A stretch of 42,803 nt of DNA from Gemmatimonadota bacterium (GTDB lineage: Bacteria > Gemmatimonadota > Gemmatimonadetes > Gemmatimonadales > Gemmatimonadaceae): contig JARIEY010000006.1 in the NCBI GenBank assembly GCA_031127085.1, positions 1 to 42,803 on the forward strand, in the 5' to 3' direction. Shown piece by piece: positions 1-5,892 of the stretch. The first letter of the stretch is position 1, and the number at the start of each line of letters is the position of its first letter. Under the pieces are notes generated by a model. The model was not told the DNA's origin, ran no database searches, and saw only the letters and a program-made list of their open reading frames with translations. The position numbers and the translations under genes were made by a program.

Positions 1-690
1 CCGCTCCTGCACCGTGAACGACCAGTGGACGTGTTGCAGGTGGTCGGCGGCGGCGTCGATGTTGCCGCGCTCGAGGAGGGCGAGGAACTCCTCGTGCTCA
101 ACTACCGAGTGCTGTTCCCACGCCTGCATCATGGTTTCGCGACGTGGCCAGTCGTAGAGGCGCCGCTTGAGGAGATGGACCTGTGCGACGAGACGGGTGT
201 TGTCGCTGCGGCGCAGGTAGACATCGTGGAAAGCGAGATTGGCGTCGTAGTACCGGTCGAAGTCGCGAGCGGCGACGGCGGTGGCCATGGCGGCATCGAG
301 GGCACGCATCGTGGCAAAGTCGGCGGGCTGCAAGGCAAAGCCGACGGCGCGCAGCGCGGCCGCCTCGAGTGCGCCGATGATCTCGTAGAAGTGCCGGATG
401 TCGTCGAGCGTCAGCGCGTTGAGGTGGAAGCCACGCCGCGGGAGGACGGTGACGAAGCCCTGCGATTCCAGGTGCAGCAGTGCCTCACGCAGCGGTGTGC
501 GGCTGACGCCAAGCTGTGTGGCCAGCGCATTGAGGTCGAGGTACTCGCCCGCTTGGAGGCCACCACTGGCCATTTCGACGCGCAGGTAGTCGTAGACCTG
601 TTCGCGGAGGGATCGCGTGTTGAGCGCGGCGTGGTCCGGGCGCGGACTGGCCGTGGTGGCGGGTGGTGTCGGCGGGGTACGGCGCGCCAT
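1..690 (-). CDS. GntR-family transcriptional regulator, FCD subfamily (3' end off window)
   Basis: Read by hand on the minus strand from an ATG at 690; it is missing from the ORF track because no stop lies inside the window. The 230 visible residues comprise a low-complexity Pro/Thr/Ala leader (1-25), a winged helix-turn-helix (about 26-92, with the family motif SRTPLREAL followed by LPRRGF) and an all-helical FCD ligand-binding domain (about 95-230) with His/Asp-rich segments (FHDVY, EHEEF) where FCD proteins bind a metal and a carboxylate effector. FCD regulators usually repress catabolic genes and themselves. It lies 136 bp downstream of nagB on the same strand but has its own palindrome-rich promoter, so it may be autoregulated. 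A link to amino-sugar use is only inferred from position; the best-known amino-sugar GntR regulators belong to the HutC subfamily. Almost the whole protein is visible; only the last few residues are missing. Confidence 0.9.
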   Translation of the reverse strand, partial: MARRTPPTPPATTASPRPDHAALNTRSLREQVYDYLRVEMASGGLQAGEYLDLNALATQLGVSRTPLREALLHLESQGFVTVLPRRGFHLNALTLDDIRHFYEIIGALEAAALRAVGFALQPADFATMRALDAAMATAVAARDFDRYYDANLAFHDVYLRRSDNTRLVAQVHLLKRRLYDWPRRETMMQAWEQHSVVEHEEFLALLERGNIDAAADHLQHVHWSFTVQER

Positions 691-692
691 AA

Positions 693-765
693 GATATCTA
701 ATATATCAGATTGGCGTTCTGACTGCCAATTGGCGTGTAAGATATTGTATTGTAATGTATTACAA
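693..765 (-). promoter_or_regulatory. Promoter/operator region of the gntR gene with three palindromes
   Basis: Three inverted repeats sit directly upstream of the regulator's ATG: GATAT-N5-ATATC (693-707), the 10-bp palindrome GCCAATTGGC (725-734; its left half also pairs with ATTGGC at 710-715), and TTGTAAT-GT-ATTACAA (750-765). On the minus strand a possible sigma70 promoter is TTGGCA (729-724), an 18-bp spacer and TATATT (705-700). That would start transcription almost at the ATG, giving a very short or absent leader, which fits the absence of a Shine-Dalgarno sequence. GntR/FCD proteins bind such short palindromes, so autoregulation is likely. The palindromes are seen; the promoter and function are inferred. 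Confidence 0.55.
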
Positions 766-784
766 GCGGACTTGTTGATCCGTA

Positions 785-808
785 CGCCCACCGCGTTTTG
801 GGTGGGCG
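785..808 (-). terminator. Hairpin after nagB, possible terminator
   Basis: A perfect 8-bp stem CGCCCACC / GGTGGGCG with an 8-nt loop lies about 20 nt beyond the nagB stop. There is no T tract after the stem on the minus strand, so this may be a weak or Rho-assisted terminator or only a 3'-end stabilising hairpin. Confidence 0.4.
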
Positions 809-826
809 GGCTCTCTGGCGTGCCGA

Positions 827-1633
827 CTAGAGTGCCGGCAGCGCGAGGTGCTCGGACTCGATGTCCTTGAAGTACTTCACGGTGCCCACGCGGAGTTCGT
901 AGGTGGCGGCGTCGTCGCAGACGATCATCCCGTGCCGGTGCAGCTGCAGCTGCGACACCGTCCACATATGGTTGACGCCTTCCTCCACCACCTTCTGCAG
1001 TGCGCGCGACTTGCTGTGGCCGCTGACGAGGATGATGACCTCGTGGGCATCCATCACGGTGCCCACGCCCACAGTGAGCGCCGTCTTGGGCACCTGCTCG
1101 GGGTCGTTGTTGAAGAAGCGCGAGTTGGCGATGCGCGTGTCCAACGTGAGCGTCTTGATGCGTGTGCGCGACGAGAGTGACGAGGCCGGCTCGTTGAACG
1201 CGATGTGCCCGTCGGGGCCGATGCCGCCGAGGAAGAGGTGGATGCCGCCCACCTGCTGGATGCGCTCCTCGAACTGCTGGCACTCGGCCTCGAGGTCCGG
1301 GGCGTTGCCGTCCAGAATGTTGATGTTCGCGTGGTCGATATCGATGTGGTGAAACAGGTGGTGCCACATGAAGTAGTGGTAGCTCTCCGGGTGCGACTCG
1401 GGGAGGCCCACGTATTCATCCATGTTGAACGTGACGACGTGGCGGAACGAGACCTTGCCGGCACGGTGCAGGGCCACCAGATGCTGATAGGTGCCGATGG
1501 GCGACGAGCCCGTGGGCAGGCCGAGGACGAACGGCTTGTCCTTGGTGGGCTGAAAGGCATTGATGCGGGACGCGATGGTGTACGCGGTCCACTGGCTCAT
1601 GGCCTCGTAGGTGTCGTGAATCAGAATACGCAT
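827..1633 (-). CDS. nagB: Glucosamine-6-phosphate deaminase
   Basis: 268 aa, the usual length of the hexameric NagB family. The enzyme converts glucosamine 6-phosphate to fructose 6-phosphate plus ammonia, the step that sends amino sugars into glycolysis. Family motifs are present in order: the phosphate-binding loop LGLPTGSSP (near residue 40), the active-site FNMDEY (near 70; Asp is the base), and [12 protein letters not shown] (near 140), which holds the catalytic His and Glu. The start at 1633 matches the usual MRI/MRL opening of the family. No purine Shine-Dalgarno is visible; the upstream leader is strikingly pyrimidine-rich. It is followed on the same strand by the GntR regulator. A GH20 hexosaminidase at the other end of the window could feed the same pathway but is too distant to share a transcript. 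Confidence 0.96.
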   Translation of the reverse strand: MRILIHDTYEAMSQWTAYTIASRINAFQPTKDKPFVLGLPTGSSPIGTYQHLVALHRAGKVSFRHVVTFNMDEYVGLPESHPESYHYFMWHHLFHHIDIDHANINILDGNAPDLEAECQQFEERIQQVGGIHLFLGGIGPDGHIAFNEPASSLSSRTRIKTLTLDTRIANSRFFNNDPEQVPKTALTVGVGTVMDAHEVIILVSGHSKSRALQKVVEEGVNHMWTVSQLQLHRHGMIVCDDAATYELRVGTVKYFKDIESEHLALPAL

Positions 1634-1690
1634 CTAAAGAAACGGCAGAGAGAAAACACAGAGACTACAGAGAGAGTACAGAAAGCTACG
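1634..1690 (+). repeat. Degenerate CAGAGA-type repeat in the nagB leader
   Basis: The segment is built of imperfect copies of the CAGAGAGA/ACTACAGAGA motif that also occurs after tRNA-Cys and in the 37.4-kb hairpin. In the nagB transcript it reads as an unbroken CU-rich leader (CTCTCTCTGTAGTCTCTG and similar) running to the start codon. The remainder of this 205-bp gap, up to 1838, shows no other clear signal. Confidence 0.6.
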
Positions 1691-1838
1691 GAAAATTGGG
1701 GTGGCTTGCGGGGTGGGGGATCGTGTGCCATGGTGGGTGGGGCGAGCGTCCGTGGCGAGCTGGGGTAGCTCGGGGACTCGGCCGGGTGTGCGCCGACCGC
1801 GGTGAGGGTGTGTCAACGCATTGTGTGAGGAACTACCC

Positions 1839-2255
1839 ATGGGAAAGCAGGTCGCGTTCACGCTGCGTTTCGATGTGGAGCGCGTCGTTGCTGTGGTCGC
1901 GCTGGTGTTTGGTCTCGCCACGGTGCTTGCTGGCGGCTCGGTGCTGCGGGGGCGCGATCCGGGATATGTGGTCTACCGTCCGCTGCTGGTCTTCAACACG
2001 ATCATGGGGGGCGTGTATCTCGCGGCCGCGATGCAGGCGTGGCGGCGTCAGGCATCGGCGCGCGCGATGGCGGCCGCGATTGTCATGGCCAACGCGGCAG
2101 TGTGGCTGTGGATCATGGTGCGCTCGCGGCCAGGAGACGGCGCGGTGGCCGACGACAGTGTCCGCGCCATGACGCTGCGCCTGGCGGTCTGGGTGGTGCT
2201 CTTCGCCTTGCTCAACCGGGTGTGGCGGCGGAAGCGGGTGGCGGGCGGGGTGTAG
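1839..2255 (+). CDS. Small integral membrane protein, unknown
   Basis: 138 aa if started at the ATG at 1839, which has GAGG about 9 nt upstream; the ORF track extends to an ATG at 1821 with no such site. Four hydrophobic segments are visible: about 15-35, 45-67, 80-95 and 115-132. Short charged loops are rich in Arg and the C terminus is RRKR. I recognise no family. It converges on the 205-aa protein gene and has no same-strand neighbour close by, so it is probably a single-gene unit. The reading frame has coherent membrane segments and a ribosome-binding site, which argues against it being a shadow ORF. Confidence 0.7.
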   Translation: MGKQVAFTLRFDVERVVAVVALVFGLATVLAGGSVLRGRDPGYVVYRPLLVFNTIMGGVYLAAAMQAWRRQASARAMAAAIVMANAAVWLWIMVRSRPGDGAVADDSVRAMTLRLAVWVVLFALLNRVWRRKRVAGGV

Positions 2256-2320
2256 CGGCGAGCGCTGACGCGGATTCGTGATGGGCGCGCGTGGCGCGGC
2301 GTTCGCTGTTGCTTGTGCTT

Positions 2321-2938
2321 CTAATCGTGCGTGCGCAGCACGAACTTCTGCTGGCCGCTGGCATACGACACCAACGCCACGCGCTGCGAGGCCACCGTGA
2401 GCAGCGTGTCGAGCGCCACGACCTCAGGCAGCGCCTCAGCGCGGCGTACACGGCGCTCCTGTGCTTCACGCGTTTCACGGTCGGCGGCCGCCGCGCCGGC
2501 TGCGGTCTGGTCGCTTGTGCTGTCGGGACGGACGTTGGCGTCAATGCGCCGAAGCCTGATTCCCAGTCGACGCTGACCGGGTGCGACCGCGTATTCGCGG
2601 AACAGGTGCATGGGCCGGTCGTGACGCAGCCCGCCGCCGTGCACCGTGTCTGCGGCGAGCACCTGTCCGTCGATGGTGACGGTCAGGAGGTAGCGCGCAA
2701 ACCGTCCTTCGCACTCCCAGCGCAAGCGCATGTGCTGCGGTCGCTCGGCGAGTTCCGCGTTTGTCAGCCGTCGGCACTGTTCGATGCGTTCTGGACGTGC
2801 CGACCATGACAGCCGCAAGACCGAGTCGCCGGCCGCGGTTGCCCGTAGCGGGACCAGCGAACCAGCGCGCAGAAGCGCGAGCGCAACGGTGGTGACCGCA
2901 AGTGCGGCCAATCGATGGGGCCACGAGGCGTGTGTCAT
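2321..2938 (-). CDS. Membrane-anchored extracytoplasmic protein of unknown function
   Basis: 205 aa from the ATG at 2938, which overlaps the stop of the upstream cytochrome b fusion gene as ATGA; the longer ORF-track version would run far into that gene. One N-terminal hydrophobic segment (about 9-32) looks like an uncleaved signal anchor. The remainder is probably periplasmic, with two Cys in the first half, a beta-rich middle and an Arg/Ala-rich helical stretch near 150-170. No family is recognised. The coupling strongly suggests it works with, or is made in fixed ratio to, the cytochrome b / ferredoxin / MvhD fusion, perhaps as an accessory or assembly factor; that role is inference from position only. 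Confidence 0.75.
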   Translation of the reverse strand: MTHASWPHRLAALAVTTVALALLRAGSLVPLRATAAGDSVLRLSWSARPERIEQCRRLTNAELAERPQHMRLRWECEGRFARYLLTVTIDGQVLAADTVHGGGLRHDRPMHLFREYAVAPGQRRLGIRLRRIDANVRPDSTSDQTAAGAAAADRETREAQERRVRRAEALPEVVALDTLLTVASQRVALVSYASGQQKFVLRTHD

Positions 2939-4503
2939 CGTGGCTCCTCCAGCGGCACGGGCTCGCAGAGTGCGCCGAGCGGCTCGTCGAGCTGGCCGAG
3001 CGAGAGTGCGTCGTAGGCTTTGAGCCGTGCAGCGAAACTGGTCCATGCGTCGAGGACGGCAGGGCGATCGCCCCATGCCATCACGGCGGTGGCCACGCGC
3101 TTTCGATTGACGCGCACCTGCAGTTCGGCCTCGCGGTCGTTGAACATGCGTTCATGCAGCCACTTGGGCCCTTCGCGTCCGCGGCAGTCGCGCGGCGGGC
3201 AGGTGAAGACCATGACGCCCGGCGCGCCGGCGCGCAGGGTCAACTCGAGCGCCGAGGTATGGATGTTACCAGCGCAGGGGACGAGCCGGACGTCCGCGTC
3301 GCGGTCACGCAGCGCTGCCAGATATTCGGGTGCGGCATGCTCGCAGCAGATCGCGACGGGACGGAGTTCGCGCGCCCCGGCGTTGCTGTAGGCCTGGCGG
3401 ACCTGTGCCACCTGATCGCGTCCCGTGTGCCCGAGCGGGCCCACCCCCATAGGCGCGCAGGATCCGGCGCACACCCCGCACGAGACGCACCGCACTGGAT
3501 TGACGCGTGCGACCATGGTCGACTGGGCGCCGTGTGCCTGTTCGCGCGGAACCATGGAGACCGCATCCCACGGGCAGTCCTGCGGGCACTGATTGCATCC
3601 GGTGCACTGGCGCTCATCGACCACGCTCGGCGTCCACGTTCCGGTGCGTGGGCGGCGCGTGAGCCAGGGCACCAGCATGGCGAGGGCGAATGTGCCGGCC
3701 GCACCCATCCACGCGAGCCATGGGGGAAGCGCGTTGGCCCACGGTAGCCAGAAGGCGAAGAAGAGATCGACGGGGATATCCCGTTCGACCGCGAGCAGCG
3801 ACGCCTCGGGAGCGAGTGGCGACGGCGCCGCAAGCGAGAGCAGCGTCAGCGCGCCGAAAACGGCATACAGCAGCGGGCGTGGTGGGAGCAGCGCAGGACG
3901 GGCAAGGCGCGAGAGATGGATCCAGAGTCCGGCCGCGGCGCCAAGCGGCAGCGCGACGTGCAGAAAGAGGTTAATGAAGAAGAACGCGCTGGGAATAGAC
4001 TGATCGCCGGCGAAGATGCGTCGCACCGGTTCGCTGAGCACGGGCAGTGCATCGAAGAGACGCGCTCCGCCGACAGCAAGTTCGGCACCGAAGGTGTCCC
4101 AGACCATCACGTAGCCTGTCCATCCGCTCACGAAGAGCACGGCGAGCAGTACCACGCCGGACGTCCACGCCAGAGCGCGCGGGCCCCAACTGCGTGCCTG
4201 CGCGAAGAGTCGCCAGGCGTGCAGGACGACGGCGACGACCATGGCGTCGGACGCGAAGCGATGCAGCGACCGAATCCACCGACCGAGGAACGGGTCGGCC
4301 TGCAGTCGGGCGACCGATTGCCACGGGGCTCCGACGCGGTAGAAGACCAGCAAATACAGGCCGGTGATGATGAGCAGCCCCAGCAGCGCTGCGGCGAGCG
4401 CTCCTGTTTGGTGCAACGGATTGTGCCGCCACCCGAACAGGCGGGTGGCGCCGGCGTCGGCCGCACGGAGCGGTCGCAAGGCGGTGTGTTCAAGTGCGCG
4501 CAC
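2935..4503 (-). CDS. Cytochrome b / 2x[4Fe-4S] ferredoxin / MvhD-like fusion
   Basis: 522 aa, GTG start. Residues 1-215 form a cytochrome b (b6-type N-terminal) domain with two His pairs, H81/H95 and H182/H196, each 14 residues apart, as needed for two b hemes in a four-helix bundle. A further hydrophobic segment lies near 262-282. Two ferredoxin motifs follow, CTGCNQCPQDCP (from 300) and CVSCGVCAGSCAP (from 339). The C-terminal part (about 370-500) resembles the small iron-sulfur subunit MvhD/FlpD, with Cys at CC, PCAGNIH and TCPPRDC. The protein should move electrons between the quinone pool and a soluble or protein-bound carrier. It is divergent from the Rrf2/heme-copper operon across a palindromic operator, so co-regulation is likely. 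It might be the quinol-oxidising partner of that enzyme, but this is not shown. The fusion architecture is seen directly in one uninterrupted frame. Confidence 0.88.
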   Translation of the reverse strand: MRALEHTALRPLRAADAGATRLFGWRHNPLHQTGALAAALLGLLIITGLYLLVFYRVGAPWQSVARLQADPFLGRWIRSLHRFASDAMVVAVVLHAWRLFAQARSWGPRALAWTSGVVLLAVLFVSGWTGYVMVWDTFGAELAVGGARLFDALPVLSEPVRRIFAGDQSIPSAFFFINLFLHVALPLGAAAGLWIHLSRLARPALLPPRPLLYAVFGALTLLSLAAPSPLAPEASLLAVERDIPVDLFFAFWLPWANALPPWLAWMGAAGTFALAMLVPWLTRRPRTGTWTPSVVDERQCTGCNQCPQDCPWDAVSMVPREQAHGAQSTMVARVNPVRCVSCGVCAGSCAPMGVGPLGHTGRDQVAQVRQAYSNAGARELRPVAICCEHAAPEYLAALRDRDADVRLVPCAGNIHTSALELTLRAGAPGVMVFTCPPRDCRGREGPKWLHERMFNDREAELQVRVNRKRVATAVMAWGDRPAVLDAWTSFAARLKAYDALSLGQLDEPLGALCEPVPLEEPR

Positions 4504-4526
4504 AGGAGAGGCCCTCTTGCGGGATA

Positions 4527-4548
4527 TTTATCATATCGACATGATAAA
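4527..4548. promoter_or_regulatory. Perfect palindrome in the divergent respiratory promoter
   Basis: TTTATCAT-ATCGAC-ATGATAAA is an exact 8-6-8 inverted repeat in the 104-bp gap between the GTG of the cytochrome b fusion (4503) and the ATG of the Rrf2 regulator (4608). It is the most AT-rich spot in the gap. Its position about 24 nt from one start and 60 nt from the other fits an operator shared by both transcripts. The adjacent Rrf2 protein is the obvious candidate ligand. Confidence 0.6.
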
Positions 4549-4607
4549 CACAACAACGGGCCACGTCGGCCTGCGTCTCTCTGTCTGCAGGTACCGGACG
4601 CGCTTTC

Positions 4608-5084
4608 ATGTGGATTTCTGGAACTTCCCAATACGCGATTCGCGCTGTGGTGCACGTGGCAGCGCATGGCGTTGACGCACCAGTGCGTGTGGGGCCGATT
4701 GCTGAGGCGCTGGACGTGCCGCGCAACTATTTATCGAAGACGCTGCACGCGCTTGCCCGCGCGGGCGTGCTGCACAGCGAGCGTGGGCCGCGTGGCGGGT
4801 TTCAGCTGACCGTGCCACCATCGCGGTTGACGTTGGCGCAGGTGACCGCGCCCTTTGAGGACGTGAAGCGCAAGCATTGCCTGCTGGGACGACCGCAGTG
4901 CGGTGGCGCCCATGCGTGTGCGGCGCACGCGCGGTGGAGTTCGGTGTCCACCGCGTTACAGCAGTACTTCGCCTCGACGACGATCGCTGATCTGCTCGAC
5001 GACGCCCGGGCAGGCCGGACGCCGCCGACCGTTCGTGCGCGGCCGACCGGTGGCCCGCGCCGCGCCACGTCACGGCGCCCGTAG
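4608..5084 (+). CDS. Rrf2-family regulator with three-Cys cluster site (NsrR-like)
   Basis: 158 aa. A winged helix fills residues 1-75, with the Rrf2 signatures YAIRAVVHVA, the helix near VPRNYLSKTLHALARAG, and the wing GPRGGFQL. A dimerisation/sensor region follows with C91, C98 and C104 (C-x6-C-x5-C), the spacing class that binds an Fe-S cluster in NsrR/IscR-type members. The C-terminal tail (from about 140) is Arg/Pro-rich and probably disordered. Such proteins sense NO, iron-sulfur status or redox. Being the first gene of an operon for a putative NO reductase favours NO sensing, but sequence alone does not separate NsrR from other cluster-binding Rrf2 proteins. Only 27 bp separate it from the next gene. 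Confidence 0.88.
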   Translation: MWISGTSQYAIRAVVHVAAHGVDAPVRVGPIAEALDVPRNYLSKTLHALARAGVLHSERGPRGGFQLTVPPSRLTLAQVTAPFEDVKRKHCLLGRPQCGGAHACAAHARWSSVSTALQQYFASTTIADLLDDARAGRTPPTVRARPTGGPRRATSRRP

Positions 5085-5111
5085 CCCTCCACCCTTTCGC
5101 CCGAGGGATTC

Positions 5112-5279
5112 ATGACCGATTCGCCGTCGCGGGACGCCCCTGAAACACCGCCGCTCTTTCAGCGATTGTTCGACAACATGTTTCTTCTGCTGGCGCTGGG
5201 CATCGTGGTGATGCTCGTGGTTTACACCGGATGGGGCATGTGGGAGATCCTCACGATGCCCGCCGGCACGCTCCCGTGA
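5112..5279 (+). CDS. Small single-helix subunit, heme-copper enzyme operon
   Basis: 55 aa, below the ORF-track cutoff; read by hand. The start ATG at 5112 is preceded by GAGGG at a suitable distance. After a polar N terminus of about 20 residues comes one transmembrane helix (about 23-46, NMFLLLALGIVVMLVVYTGW) and a short outside tail. It lies between the Rrf2 regulator and subunit II, 7 bp before the latter. Position and shape resemble the one-helix subunits of B- and C-type heme-copper oxidases (subunit IIa, CcoQ). The assignment rests on context and topology, not on recognised sequence similarity. Confidence 0.75.
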   Translation: MTDSPSRDAPETPPLFQRLFDNMFLLLALGIVVMLVVYTGWGMWEILTMPAGTLP

Positions 5280-5286
5280 GGTACGC

Positions 5287-5892
5287 ATGCTGACCAAGGT
5301 CCATTCGGGACTCGATCCCGCGCCCGGCGTCTGGTGGAAGCCCGCGCACAAAGCCGAAAAGGTGTGGGTGGGCATCGCATTCGCGTGGTGCATGGTGCTG
5401 TTCGCGATGATGCCGTTGTGGCACTGGAAGGGCGGACAGAACCCGTCGGGCATCCGGCGGCGCGTCGATCCGCAGAAGTTCTTTGCGCGCACCGTGGAGT
5501 TTGCGACGCAATACAAGATTGGCGAAGACCGCGGGATCCCGATCGTCGCGCCGCCGGCGGGGGCCGAGGTCTACCTGACCGGGATGACGTATCAGTGGTA
5601 TCCGATCCTGCAACTTCAGGCCGGCGCGACGTACCGTCTGCACATGTCGTCGCTGGATTTCAACCACGGTTTCAGCCTGTATCCGATGAACGTGAACTTC
5701 CAGGTGGTGCCGGGATACGACTATGCGCTGCAGGTCACGCCCACAGCCGCCGGGGATTTCCGCATCATCTGCAACGAGTTTTGCGGCATTGGGCATCACA
5801 CGATGGTTGGGCGGGTGATCGTCGTCGATGGCGCCGGCAAGCCGCTGGCCGACAACGCGCATGCGGTCATTCGTGACCGGGAGGCCAAGTGA
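5287..5892 (+). CDS. Heme-copper enzyme subunit II with intact CuA site
   Basis: 201 aa. A single N-terminal membrane helix (about 25-46) anchors an extracytoplasmic cupredoxin domain. All CuA ligands are visible: H127 in SLDFNHGFSL, and C162, E164, C166, H170 and M173 in CNEFCGIGHHTM. It should receive electrons from cytochrome c or another periplasmic donor and pass them to subunit I. The protein is short, like subunit II of B-type (ba3-like) enzymes, and lacks a fused cytochrome c domain. It overlaps subunit I by 4 nt (GTGA), giving translational coupling. No gene for a cytochrome c donor is in the window. Confidence 0.93.
   Translation: MLTKVHSGLDPAPGVWWKPAHKAEKVWVGIAFAWCMVLFAMMPLWHWKGGQNPSGIRRRVDPQKFFARTVEFATQYKIGEDRGIPIVAPPAGAEVYLTGMTYQWYPILQLQAGATYRLHMSSLDFNHGFSLYPMNVNFQVVPGYDYALQVTPTAAGDFRIICNEFCGIGHHTMVGRVIVVDGAGKPLADNAHAVIRDREAK

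Noticed and set aside
827-1768. Long overlapping plus-strand ORFs (for example 848-1180, 1205-1768) opposite nagB
   Set aside because: They are antisense shadows of a clear nagB with full family motifs; their translations are low-complexity and match no fold.
4047-4809. Plus-strand ORF 3916-4809 (297 aa) spanning the divergent promoter
   Set aside because: It runs antisense through the cytochrome b fusion and out of frame over the Rrf2 gene and lacks any domain.
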